Assembly: GCA_948579355.1 (NCBI GenBank)
Contig: CAPAOV010000032.1
Span: 1 to 18,817, forward strand
Direction of reading: 5' to 3'
Length of the DNA stretch: 18,817 nt
Origin: an uncultured Eubacterium sp.
Lineage (GTDB): Bacteria; Bacillota; Clostridia; Lachnospirales; Lachnospiraceae
Shown here: positions 7,384 to 14,999 of the stretch, one piece after another
Position numbering within the stretch: the stretch's first letter is position 1
How the letters are laid out: each line of letters starts with the position of its first letter
Translations under genes and position numbers: made by a program
Notes under the pieces: model-generated
Databases searched by the model: none
The model's input: the letters and a program-made list of their open reading frames with translations, nothing else
Told to the model about the DNA's origin: nothing

Positions 7384-7968
7384 TCAATCTTCCACCTTAC
7401 GTCCGCACTCAAGACACATGAATTGTCCCACCGGCACCTTGGCGCCACAGATGCACTCCTTCATGGCAGGTGCCTGTATGGTCTGCCGGGGCTGCTGTGT
7501 GCCTGCGCTCTCCTCCACTGGTTTACCGCAGATACCGCAGAATCTAGCTGTCTTTGAGAGCTCCGCGCCACAACTGCAAATGATAACTTCTCTTTCCACC
7601 ACTTCCCCACAATTGGGACAGAAACGATCCTGGGGCTTTAATTTATAACCACAGGAACAGATATTCTTTTTGGCGGTTTTCCTTTCCAATTCCTCTTTTT
7701 GCTTTTCCAATTCTTCTATTTCACCGTTTAAGACATCCATTTTATCCAGATAGGTCTTAATCTCTGCAATCTCAATACGTTTTTCTTTGGAAAGGTCATA
7801 AACCTCCATGCCGATAAAGCCATAGATTTTGACTTTTTCATTCATCTTTTCTTCCAAAGTTTTCTTCACCGTTTTTAAATTAGTGCCACCTTCCGTCTTA
7901 GTCTTAGCGCCTCCATGTATCCCTTCCGGCACTTTTACCATTTTCATGAAACCTTTGATATTGTCCAT
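7384..7968 (-). CDS. Triple zinc-ribbon coiled-coil protein
   Basis: 194 residues. The N-terminal half is charged and helical, with a likely coiled coil at about 60-100 (EIEELEKQKEELERK). The rest holds three zinc ribbons of the CxC...CxxC type: C104/C106/C117/C120, C131/C133/C144/C147 and C172/C174/C185/C188. There are no membrane segments, so it is probably cytosolic. It is the last gene of the dynamin-GTPase operon, 13 bases after the two-pass membrane protein, with AAAGGA before its ATG. Zinc ribbons with coiled coils usually serve as protein-binding adaptors. I infer that it links the membrane protein or GTPase to another partner. No family function is known to me. Confidence 0.85.
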   Translation of the reverse strand: MDNIKGFMKMVKVPEGIHGGAKTKTEGGTNLKTVKKTLEEKMNEKVKIYGFIGMEVYDLSKEKRIEIAEIKTYLDKMDVLNGEIEELEKQKEELERKTAKKNICSCGYKLKPQDRFCPNCGEVVEREVIICSCGAELSKTARFCGICGKPVEESAGTQQPRQTIQAPAMKECICGAKVPVGQFMCLECGRKVED

Positions 7969-7981
7969 TTTCTCTCATCCT

Positions 7982-9295
7982 TTACCAGTATTTTAACTGT
8001 TCCCACTCTTCCCGCAGGCTATCCCACTTTGTAAGTTCTTCCTGTTGTGCCGATTTATCCGCATATCCTGTATCTGCAAACAGACTGTTCAGCACTTCTA
8101 TATACTGCCGTTCATATTCCTCTACCGCATTTTTCATGACTGTATCCGATTTCAGGAAAAAACTGTTATTCTGTTGAAACTGTGACAGCTCCGTTTGCAG
8201 ATATTTTCCGCACCTTTTACAAATCTGATGGTCGCACCATTTTTTCAGTATTTTAAGATAACCCAAGTATAACAAAATAATTACCAGTAGTACAACGATG
8301 AGCCACAATCCAAGACCGATAAGCAGGAGATGAATGTAACTGATCACTGATTCTAAAGCTTTTCCGGATAAAGATTTAACAGCCTTCTTGCCAAGTTCCC
8401 CCGCCATATCCTTTAACAACAAATCTTCATTTTCTTCCACCTGTTCGGCGCTCTCCAAAGTCTGCCTACTCTGCTCCTGCCGTACCACAACCGTCGCCGT
8501 AAACAGGCATATCAAAACAACCAGCGGCACCCACGCCAGCAGTTTTCTTTTACGTACCAATTTTGCAACGATTCCCTTCACTGTATCCTTTGTTCTCTGT
8601 CCAAAAGATATCAGGTCATCGCCTCCCATATCTGCTGTCTGCGCTTCTCCCAGCACTCTTTGATCGATGCCATTGCGGCGTGCTTCATACTCCAGACAAA
8701 ACTTTTCATTGCCGACGTCCTGCCTGTAGCCGCCTATACTTTGAAACATACTCCTCATATGATCCAGCATATACCCATAATTGTTGCGGATACTTTGTAA
8801 CAGCTCCTCGACCATCTCCAGCACATCTTTTTCAAAGGATAGCCTGCACTTTTCAAAAAACGCTAAATACAGATCCTCATTTTTCAATTCTTCCAGATGC
8901 GCCCTCACATGGCAAATCTCAGAGATCTGCCAATACATCTTTCGGATAACAGTATTCTTTCGTTCTGCCATACCCTCCACAGAAGAGAAATTTTCCGTAT
9001 GGCATCTTTGCGCCATTTTCCTGACCTGCATTTTCACTTCTTCCACGGATACTTCTTCTATGGCATTATCCTGTTGTACCTCAGCCGGAACCAGCTTTCC
9101 CTCAATGCTCTCCATCAGTTCTTCTATGGTGCGATTGATCCTAGCCCAGTCCACATCGTTGGAGGATGCCTGTTGCTTACATTCCTCCAGCTCATCCAAA
9201 ATCCGCATGGGCAGTTTTTGTTCCTTTGCATATTGCTCCAATTCCTTGATCCACGCAATGGTCTTTATCTGTCTTTCGTCCTTCTTCATTCTCAT
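7982..9295 (-). CDS. Two-pass membrane protein of GTPase operon, unknown function
   Basis: 437 residues from the ATG at 9295; a TTG eight codons earlier is possible. A charged, helical N-terminal domain of about 250 residues is followed by transmembrane helix 1 (about 253-271, LLAWVPLVVLICLFTATVVV). A loop of about 50 residues follows, then transmembrane helix 2 (about 321-346, HLLLIGLGLWLIVVLLVIIL). The C-terminal domain carries a CxxC pair (CKRC). There is no signal peptide. With two helices, both large domains would face the same side, probably the cytoplasm. I recognise no family. Its place between a dynamin-like GTPase (40 bases upstream) and a zinc-ribbon protein suggests that it anchors or regulates the GTPase at the membrane. 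Confidence 0.8.
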   Translation of the reverse strand: MRMKKDERQIKTIAWIKELEQYAKEQKLPMRILDELEECKQQASSNDVDWARINRTIEELMESIEGKLVPAEVQQDNAIEEVSVEEVKMQVRKMAQRCHTENFSSVEGMAERKNTVIRKMYWQISEICHVRAHLEELKNEDLYLAFFEKCRLSFEKDVLEMVEELLQSIRNNYGYMLDHMRSMFQSIGGYRQDVGNEKFCLEYEARRNGIDQRVLGEAQTADMGGDDLISFGQRTKDTVKGIVAKLVRKRKLLAWVPLVVLICLFTATVVVRQEQSRQTLESAEQVEENEDLLLKDMAGELGKKAVKSLSGKALESVISYIHLLLIGLGLWLIVVLLVIILLYLGYLKILKKWCDHQICKRCGKYLQTELSQFQQNNSFFLKSDTVMKNAVEEYERQYIEVLNSLFADTGYADKSAQQEELTKWDSLREEWEQLKYW

Positions 9296-9335
9296 TCTGA
9301 AAACCTGTTCCTTTCGCAACGTATGGATTTATGTT

Positions 9336-11246
9336 CTAAATACTTTCTATTTTCATCAGTAAATCTTCCGCCTCCTGCATACGCCGCTCCAAAAGGGGAA
9401 TCTTTTTTTCATCAATATTGACAGACATGCGAAATTCCGCAAAACAATTATCCACGTTAGCAAGTTCATTCTCAAAAATGGTGATAATCTGTCTGGTGAC
9501 CTGTTCAATCATCTCTATTCTGGTATGGTCCACCTCATTCTTGAATTGCTCTATACATTTCCGGGTATTCGCCTCCATCTTGTCCGCTGTTTTGGGATCA
9601 AAAAAACTCTTGGAAATATACCTAAACAAAGCTGCCCCGGCAATCATGCCAATTACCACCAGCCCTGCAACCACAAATGCGCCTGCACCTGCCACAACCG
9701 TAGTACCCGCAGCAGCTACCGCACCACTACCCGCAGCTACCGCGCTACTACCTGCTGCTACCGCGCCACTACCTGCTGCTACCGCGCCACTACCTGCTGC
9801 TACCGCGCCACTACCTGTCAATAAACCTGCTGCATGCAGGCCTGCCAATCCTAAACCCGCACCTGTCGCGCCACCCGCTATGCCACCCCCTACACCAGAT
9901 AATGTTTTGTGCGTCCTAATACTGGCATCATATTTTTTTCGCTCGTTCCAGATCTGCATAAACAGAGTCTCCGACGCCCCGTTCAAAGTTCGGTATAATT
10001 CCCCGGTGGAAACCACCATCTCTCTGCTCTCGTCAGACATCTTCCTACGGCTGGTGGAAAGCGTTCCGTAGAACTTGTCATTTAAAACCAAAATATTTTC
10101 TCTTTTATTAAAGTATCCTGTGGCCTCCTTAAAAACACTTTCCAGACCATGCAGGCAGCTCTTGATGGCCTCTATGGTCTTACGGTTGATGGAATCACTC
10201 ATCATGGTTTTGTAATTTTCATTGACCAAATTCAGATAATCTTCAAAATCCTCCCGTTTCTGAAATCGTTCCTTAATCTTATAGGGGTCTAATTTTGAAA
10301 TTATCTCCCGCTCATAATTGTCAATATCCTTATTGATCTCTGCTGCCACTTTTCCGATAAAGGTATCCAAAAACCTCTTATGGTTCAGCATATAGGTATC
10401 AAGCGAGCAATTAATCTTCTGCAAAATTTCAAAATCAGACACATACTGTTGTTTCCTGAGAGCAAAGGATTCTTTTAATTGGACAATGATTCTCTTCATC
10501 TCAGCCACATTCTCCATCTGCCTGTTTAACATCGGATTTTTACCCACCACGTTGTCCCTGATATAGGCACGCGCCTCATCGATTGCCACAATGTCCCCGC
10601 GGGTAGTTTCTTTGTAATGACTGATTGGGAACAGTGGCGCGAATATCCCGCTTTCTTCCATATAATTTTTCAGTTTCTCTACATTGCTATGTAGGTCTTT
10701 CTCGGAAAGCAAATCGCACTTCGTGAGAAAAAATATCATTCTTTTCTGCGGACAACCTTCCAGAACATCCCAAAGCTTCGGGCTCCTGATATGTTCTGCC
10801 GCAAAAACAACAAAAACCGCGCTGCTTCTCTCTATCTGTTCTTTTACCTTCTTTCTGGATTCCTCCGTAAACCGATTGATTCCTTTGGTATCCACAATGG
10901 AAATACCCCTCATATTTTCCATTGTGACAAACTTCTTCTGGACACCGTCCACCGGAGATGTTGTCAGTTCCTGTTCTCCCCAGCGATATTCGCATATTTC
11001 TCCGGAAAACTCATCCGAAAACGATGTCATCTCCTGAAAGAGAGCATTCAAAAGACTGGTTTTGCCGGCTCCTTCTTCTCCCAAAACCAGATATGCAGTG
11101 TTGTCAGCCATCTTTTTGAAACTGTTTTTTACCTTTTCCTTCTCCTCTGTGGCATCACTATCCTGCAATAAAATCCTAAAATCCTCAAACAGATCATTTA
11201 GCATAATCTGATTCTTTTTCTCACATAAGATATTTACTGTTTCCAC
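9336..11246 (-). CDS. Dynamin-like large GTPase
   Basis: 636 residues with a clear GTPase domain: G1 GEEGAGKT (56-63), a Thr pair at 95-96 as candidate G2, G3 DTKG (119-122) and G4 TKCD (175-178). A long helical region (about 240-440) follows. Then comes a glycine/alanine-rich hydrophobic stretch at about 446-544, and a helical C-terminal part with a coiled-coil-like end. This order matches bacterial dynamin-like proteins, where a hydrophobic paddle inside the stalk inserts into membrane. The paddle contains five tandem copies of GSGAVAA (478-512), a low-complexity expansion. The start is GTG with AGGTGA just upstream. It leads a three-gene operon with a membrane protein and a zinc-ribbon protein. 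Bacterial dynamins act in membrane fusion, repair or phage resistance. Which applies here is not known. Confidence 0.88.
   Translation of the reverse strand: METVNILCEKKNQIMLNDLFEDFRILLQDSDATEEKEKVKNSFKKMADNTAYLVLGEEGAGKTSLLNALFQEMTSFSDEFSGEICEYRWGEQELTTSPVDGVQKKFVTMENMRGISIVDTKGINRFTEESRKKVKEQIERSSAVFVVFAAEHIRSPKLWDVLEGCPQKRMIFFLTKCDLLSEKDLHSNVEKLKNYMEESGIFAPLFPISHYKETTRGDIVAIDEARAYIRDNVVGKNPMLNRQMENVAEMKRIIVQLKESFALRKQQYVSDFEILQKINCSLDTYMLNHKRFLDTFIGKVAAEINKDIDNYEREIISKLDPYKIKERFQKREDFEDYLNLVNENYKTMMSDSINRKTIEAIKSCLHGLESVFKEATGYFNKRENILVLNDKFYGTLSTSRRKMSDESREMVVSTGELYRTLNGASETLFMQIWNERKKYDASIRTHKTLSGVGGGIAGGATGAGLGLAGLHAAGLLTGSGAVAAGSGAVAAGSGAVAAGSSAVAAGSGAVAAAGTTVVAGAGAFVVAGLVVIGMIAGAALFRYISKSFFDPKTADKMEANTRKCIEQFKNEVDHTRIEMIEQVTRQIITIFENELANVDNCFAEFRMSVNIDEKKIPLLERRMQEAEDLLMKIESI
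9711..9815. repeat. Five tandem 21-bp repeats inside the GTPase gene
   Basis: Five in-frame 21-base units encode GSGAVAA repeats (one is GSSAVAA). The three units at 9753-9815 are identical, and the two at 9711-9752 differ by a few bases. The identity suggests recent expansion by slippage or recombination. Because the unit is a multiple of three, copy-number change would alter paddle length without breaking the frame. Confidence 0.9.
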
Positions 11247-11293
11247 CTTCTCACCTGCTTTTCCTTTTTCGACATAATATGCATTTCTTTTTC

Positions 11294-11322
11294 AGTATAG
11301 CCCGATACCGGGCATTACGCAA
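11294..11322 (-). promoter_or_regulatory. GTPase operon promoter with palindrome in the spacer
   Basis: On the minus strand, TTGCGT (11317-11322) is followed by a 17-base spacer and TATACT (11294-11299), about 50 bases before the GTPase start. The spacer contains the perfect palindrome GCCCG-ATAC-CGGGC (11300-11313, plus-strand reading). It occupies nearly the whole gap between the two boxes, so bound protein would block polymerase. The divergent HTH gene 80 bases away is the natural candidate regulator (inference). Confidence 0.7.
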
Positions 11323-11404
11323 GACTTTTTTCGTACGTATCCTTATATCATACCTACAACAAACAGGACTTTTACAAGCTGCAATAGGATGATGGAGAGA
11401 TAAA

Positions 11405-11611
11405 ATGATCGTATATACAAATCTTTGGGAAACTTTAAAGAAACGCGGTATCTCACAATATAAACTGATAAACACCTATGGAATCAGTACCGGCCAGCTT
11501 GATCGGCTGCGCAAAAATGAAAGTGTCAGTACCAATACGCTTGATAAATTATGCAACGTTCTGGATTGCGGGCTATATGATATCGCGGAATATATAAAAG
11601 ATACGCCTTGA
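11405..11611 (+). CDS. Small Cro/C1-type HTH regulator
   Basis: 68 residues, almost entirely one HTH domain of the Cro/C1 (XRE, HTH_26-like) type: LWETLKKRGISQYKLINTYG, then ISTGQLDRLRKNESVSTNTL, then DKLCNVLDCGLYDIAEYIKD. These small proteins usually act as dimeric repressors of themselves or neighbours. GGAGAG before the ATG is a good ribosome site. It is divergent from the dynamin-GTPase operon, whose promoter spacer holds a palindrome, and no other target is nearby. It has no sensor domain, so any induction would need a partner or dilution. Confidence 0.85.
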   Translation: MIVYTNLWETLKKRGISQYKLINTYGISTGQLDRLRKNESVSTNTLDKLCNVLDCGLYDIAEYIKDTP

Positions 11612-11716
11612 TGACTATACAAAGGCATGATACACTTGAGCCATGATTTGAATAATATAGGTAATTACAAAACAAGTTCGTAATTCTGATTGAGAAAGCG
11701 GTAAGAATTAAGTGCT

Positions 11717-11796
11717 TGTAGTGGTCAAACATTTTTGTAACATTGCCCCGAAAAATTATGCTTTATTTGTATAACTGTTTCGCTTTGACCACTACA
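11717..11796. repeat. 80-bp element with perfect 13-bp terminal inverted repeats
   Basis: TGTAGTGGTCAAA at 11717-11729 is repeated in inverse orientation at 11784-11796, enclosing 54 AT-rich bases with no reading frame of note. The ends run TG...CA, as in IS3-type and many other transposon ends. I see no target-site duplication. It could be a miniature inverted-repeat element, a deletion remnant of an insertion sequence, or a long-loop hairpin. It lies just downstream of the hydrolase operon and the HTH gene. Confidence 0.55.
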
Positions 11797-11802
11797 GTCT
11801 TC

Positions 11803-12747
11803 TTATTCCAAACCTGCATTGAGGAAATCTTCAATTTTGTCAAAAGGAATCCTGTCTATTCGATCATAAAGGTCAATATGCTCGGCGTCCTCCACCACAT
11901 ACATCTCCTTCGGCTCAAGAGCCTTTTCATATGCATTGTCGCTGAAAAAGCGTGAGTGCGCCCTGTCCCCGACAATAAACAGAATCGGACGGGGAGAAAT
12001 CTCATCCAGATGAGTAAGCAGGTCAAAATTGATAAACGGAATATTGCTCGTGGTAGTAAATCCTCCCCTTGCACGTTCATGATGCCCGCGCTTTACGGCA
12101 TAGAAGCGGAGCCATTCGGCAGCGGGTTCTTCTACTCCCGCCGGAACTTCATCATACGGTGTTTCCGGAAAAGCAGGAACATATTCCGGCAGATATCCAT
12201 TTTCCGCATCCGCCCAGCGCTGCATAGCAAGCGCTTTTTTGGCCTCCAGAATCTGTTCCGGTGTCTGCATCATTCTCGCCGCCTCGCTCATATCATACAT
12301 GCTTGCCGTGATCACCGCCTTGATTCTCGTATCCACCTGCGCGGCCGACAGTGCAAATCCGCCGCTCCCGCAGATGCCAAGAACTGCTATCTTCTCCCGG
12401 TCAACGAAAGACTGCAGACCGAGATAATCAACACCCGCACTGAAGTTTTCAGTGAACAGTTCAGGGGAAGAAACATGACGCGGTTCTCCCTCACTTTCCC
12501 CCATATAGCAGGGATCGAAAGTCAGCGCTATAAAGCCGCGCTCTGCCAGCCCGTTTGCATATACGCACGGTCCCTGCTCCTTTACGCCTCCATAGGGAGC
12601 GCCAATAATAACCGCCGTGTACTTCTGCGTTTTATCCAAGTCCTTTGCCATATACAAATCGCCCGCAAGCATCAGTCCATAACGGTTTGGGTAGCGTACG
12701 TGAATCCGGTCTACGCTTTTTTCTAATTTACAAATATAATCACTCAT
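11803..12747 (-). CDS. Alpha/beta hydrolase (dienelactone-hydrolase/YcjY-like)
   Basis: 314 residues with an alpha/beta hydrolase fold. The nucleophile elbow is VLGICGSGGFA (G124-I-C126-G-S128-G). The geometry suggests Cys126 as nucleophile, as in dienelactone hydrolase, though Ser128 cannot be excluded. The acid is probably Asp261 (ILFIVGDRAHS) and the base His290 (EDAEHIDLYDR). There is no signal peptide, so it is likely cytosolic. The substrate is unknown. AAGGAG precedes the ATG, which overlaps the stop of a 43-aa ORF in an ATGA junction, so translation is probably coupled. It is the last gene of the five-gene operon that starts at the lipoprotein. Confidence 0.87.
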   Translation of the reverse strand: MSDYICKLEKSVDRIHVRYPNRYGLMLAGDLYMAKDLDKTQKYTAVIIGAPYGGVKEQGPCVYANGLAERGFIALTFDPCYMGESEGEPRHVSSPELFTENFSAGVDYLGLQSFVDREKIAVLGICGSGGFALSAAQVDTRIKAVITASMYDMSEAARMMQTPEQILEAKKALAMQRWADAENGYLPEYVPAFPETPYDEVPAGVEEPAAEWLRFYAVKRGHHERARGGFTTTSNIPFINFDLLTHLDEISPRPILFIVGDRAHSRFFSDNAYEKALEPKEMYVVEDAEHIDLYDRIDRIPFDKIEDFLNAGLE

Positions 12748-12875
12748 AATTCCATCTCCTTTTCGTTTTCTACAGGTTTTTCAATAGAAAATGTAACCGT
12801 GACATCCCCGTCTCCAAATACATCCAATATAAGTGGATTTTCAACAAGCAGCGCTGCTACTATTTTTCGTTTCAA
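12744..12875 (-). CDS. 43-aa small protein, TTG start, coupled to hydrolase
   Basis: The TTG start at 12875 has GGAGAGG eight bases upstream, and a stop codon lies two codons before it. The product begins MKRKIVAALLVENPLILDVF, continues GDGDVTVTFSIEKPVENEKE, and ends in an ATGA overlap with the hydrolase start. The good ribosome site and exact stop-start overlap argue that it is translated. It could be a small natural gene or the preserved tail of a larger one. I recognise no family. Confidence 0.5.
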   Translation of the reverse strand: MKRKIVAALLVENPLILDVFGDGDVTVTFSIEKPVENEKEMEL

Positions 12876-12922
12876 ATTTTATACCTCTCCAACCGCCATT
12901 TTTATTCATAGAGTTCTTGCCT

Positions 12923-13819
12923 TTATGCGATCGCCCTGCCGGATTTTGATTTGCCGCAGCAGGACGGCGAATTTCTCTGCATCTGCTCACAGACAATAAT
13001 CTCACCCTTTGACGACGCATCATCACGGATCACCTCGCTCACAGAAGGTACATAGATTTTTCCGGAGAGCGGATTTTTAATGCTGTCAACCGGTGTCGTG
13101 ATACAAGCCTCCACCTCAGACTTTTCGAAGCACAGATCCGTATCTTTCATCTCGCAGTGGATCAGTTTTAAGTTTTTGCAATAACAAAGTGGCTGTGTTC
13201 CCATAATCTTACAATTTTCCAGTGTCAGCCCATTCGAATACCATGCAAGATACTCCCCCTTCATTGTACTGTTGCGTACGATTATATTTTCACCATGCCA
13301 AAATGCATCTTTGGTATCAAAGGTACAGTTTTCGAAAACCGCATTTTTAATATACTGAAAAGAATACTTACCTTTGAAAGTTACCCCACTGAAGACAAGA
13401 TTTTCAGACCGCAGCATAAAGTATTCGCTGACCGCAGCAGTGTCTTCCATGCGAATACCCCGCACCGACCAGCCAAATTCAGAAGAAATAATATCACAGT
13501 CCCGAATGACCACATCGCTGCACTCCCGCAGCGCTTTGATTCCATGCATCTTCGTATCCGCAATCTCTATATGGTCGGAATACCAGAGGGACGCACGACA
13601 AGACTCTGTCATCTCGCAGCCAGAAATTTTAAGTCCATGGTCATGCCAAAACGGATAGCGCAGGTTAAAAAAACAGTTTTCCGCCTCTACACCGGAACAT
13701 TCTTTCAAAGCGCTTTCCCCGTCTGCCGGACCGTCAAAAGAACAATCTTTTACCAGTACGCCTTCGCTCCCATAAAGAGCCCTTTCCTTATCAAAAGTCT
13801 GATTTTCAATGATTTTCAT
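12923..13819 (-). CDS. DUF3737 family protein (right-handed beta-helix)
   Basis: 298 residues of short repeating strands such as LVFSGVTFKGKYSFQYIKNA, VFENCTFDTKDAFWHGENII and VRNSTMKGEYLAWYSNGLTL. This is the pattern of the DUF3737 family, predicted to form a right-handed parallel beta-helix like pectate lyases. It starts MKIIENQTFDKERALYGSEG, typical of the family. There is no signal peptide, and no catalytic set is known. It may bind or modify a carbohydrate (inference from fold only). GGGAGG precedes the ATG. It sits 30 bases after the 87-aa gene and 47 before the 43-aa ORF, within the same operon. Length is normal. Confidence 0.9.
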   Translation of the reverse strand: MKIIENQTFDKERALYGSEGVLVKDCSFDGPADGESALKECSGVEAENCFFNLRYPFWHDHGLKISGCEMTESCRASLWYSDHIEIADTKMHGIKALRECSDVVIRDCDIISSEFGWSVRGIRMEDTAAVSEYFMLRSENLVFSGVTFKGKYSFQYIKNAVFENCTFDTKDAFWHGENIIVRNSTMKGEYLAWYSNGLTLENCKIMGTQPLCYCKNLKLIHCEMKDTDLCFEKSEVEACITTPVDSIKNPLSGKIYVPSVSEVIRDDASSKGEIIVCEQMQRNSPSCCGKSKSGRAIA

Positions 13820-13849
13820 TCCTGTTTACCTCCCGAATTTTTTAATATT

Positions 13850-14113
13850 TCATCGTGCCTGTTTCATTCTATTTGTAATCTGGTAAACCAGATAATCCAG
13901 ACAGTCAATCTGCCTTTCTTCCTCGTGTACCTTCCTGAGAATATTTTTTCTATGTTCTTCCAGCAAACCAAGCTGGTCTTTCCAATTGCCCCGGTCAAAA
14001 TACTCCATGAAACACCGAATGATATCCGGGCTGCATCCTGCATCTCTTAAATTCTGAACCACGGCTTCTTTGGAATCATATCCTATTGTCTGTTCCCTCC
14101 TCATTTCCCTCAT
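13850..14113 (-). CDS. 87-aa hypothetical protein
   Basis: A small, charged, helical protein with segments such as AVVQNLRDAGCSPDIIRCFM and LGLLEEHRKNILRKVHEEER, and no membrane helix. I know similar small proteins only as hypothetical neighbours of hydrolase, DUF3737 and flavodoxin-like genes. The long helical C-terminal half with heptad-like Leu spacing could dimerise. The start is uncertain: the ATG at 14104 has AAAAGGG nine bases upstream, a better spacing than for the ATG at 14113. It is 31 bases after the lipoprotein stop and 30 before DUF3737, so co-transcribed. Confidence 0.7.
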   Translation of the reverse strand: MREMRREQTIGYDSKEAVVQNLRDAGCSPDIIRCFMEYFDRGNWKDQLGLLEEHRKNILRKVHEEERQIDCLDYLVYQITNRMKQAR

Positions 14114-14144
14114 CCCTTTTATTGCGCTTATTCACTGTCACTGA

Positions 14145-14465
14145 TCACAACAATTCTGTTCCCCATCCTTCCAGTACCGGATTGTTCCGGACGGCCTCTA
14201 AAAACGCCTCCGAATAATCAAAATATCCTACCGGAGTATATGCAGCCGGAATCTCGGCATCCTCATAAAAAAGGATGATACGGCTCGGTTCAGAATAATA
14301 TACTGTCCCGACGGTTTCTGTCTGCGAAGCGGCCCCCTGTCTTTCTTCTGCATAACCATTTACTGTCGTGACCGAACCTTCGGATGCTGAAGAATTGCCA
14401 CATCCAACCAGCAATATGCCTATGGTAAGGACCATACCCAGCGCTGTCAAAGCATTCTTTTTCAT
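14145..14465 (-). CDS. Short lipoprotein with cyclophilin-like C-terminal segment
   Basis: 106 residues. A signal peptide (KKNALTALGMVLTIGILLV) ends in the lipobox LVGC with Cys22 as the lipidated residue, so the protein should be anchored outside the membrane. The C-terminal part (TVYYSEPSRIILFYEDAEIP, then YTPVGYFDYSEAFLEAV and NPVLEGWG) resembles the end of cyclophilin-like-fold lipoproteins. At 106 residues it lacks the first half of that domain, so it may be a deletion product like its neighbours or a naturally short form. GGAGG precedes the ATG. It is the first gene of a five-gene operon behind a promoter that shares a 36-bp element with the LysR intergenic region. Domain assignment is tentative. 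Confidence 0.7.
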   Translation of the reverse strand: MKKNALTALGMVLTIGILLVGCGNSSASEGSVTTVNGYAEERQGAASQTETVGTVYYSEPSRIILFYEDAEIPAAYTPVGYFDYSEAFLEAVRNNPVLEGWGTELL

Positions 14466-14524
14466 AATGTGTCCTCCATTCTTTTTCCTATTGGAAAAGG
14501 TCTCCTTCCCTTTCCTTTGATTTC

Positions 14525-14580
14525 ATTTTATTCTCTCTTTTTCCCAATAGCAAATACTTATATTGAATCAATTTCAATAG
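14525..14580 (-). promoter_or_regulatory. Lipoprotein-operon promoter with LysR-type element
   Basis: A 36-bp element (14545-14580) matches 28 of 36 bases of the element at 16637-16672. It contains TATTGAA-TCAAT-TTCAATA (14561-14579), a perfect seven-base dyad with LysR-type spacing. The likely -10 TAAAAT (minus reading, 14525-14530) is 14 bases from the element, exactly as at the other site. The position is right for activator binding just upstream of the promoter. Confidence 0.6.
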
Positions 14581-14622
14581 AAAAAATCTATTTATTAATT
14601 TTACTAAATACGCCACTGCCCT

Positions 14623-14992
14623 TTAAGAATATCCCGGCAAATCATCTGAAAAAATCCGATAAGCATACTCTTCCGGATCGTAAACCACAAGTTGTCCTTC
14701 GCTGTCCGATTCCTGCCCGCTTGTTTCATATGCAGAATAAATAAGTTTCTGTACCCCCGTTTTCTCCACAAGGTTCAGACTGTCGATCTCATTTGATAAC
14801 TGTGTGATATCCGAAACCTGCGATACCCAGACCGCCAAGTCTCCAAAGCAAAGCCGCCCCATTTCTTCCCTTACATACCGGGTGGAGCTGTCCCATACGG
14901 TAAGCACAACCGCAAGGGAAAGAGAAATCATAAATAACATTACAAAAATGCCGAATAGATTGCCTTTCTGTCTCCTGGTATACGCTTTTCAT
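14623..14992 (-). pseudogene. Truncated ABC transporter permease (FtsX/MacB-like) remnant
   Basis: The natural start seems to be the ATG at 14992. A fourth A in the following A-run (14986-14989) shifts the frame after codon 2. Past it, the frame reads AYTRRQKGNLFGIFVMLFMI, then SLSLAVVLTVWD, the first membrane helix of an FtsX-like permease. About 70 residues of an outer-domain start follow (VWVSQVSDITQLSNEIDSLN), then a stop at 14623 where an intact permease would run several hundred residues more. No ATPase gene is nearby. It directly follows the PaaK-like pseudogene. A shorter product from the ATG at 14940 is possible but would lack a proper start. Confidence 0.65.
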
Positions 14993-14999
14993 AAAATCT

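Noticed and set aside
9418..10071. 217-codon plus-strand frame opposite the GTPase, rich in Ala, Pro and Thr
   Set aside because: It is the antisense shadow of the Gly/Ala repeat, and the minus-strand GTPase has clear GTP-binding motifs.
11956..12726. 256-codon plus-strand frame opposite the alpha/beta hydrolase
   Set aside because: Antisense shadow. The minus-strand protein has a full catalytic set and a good start.
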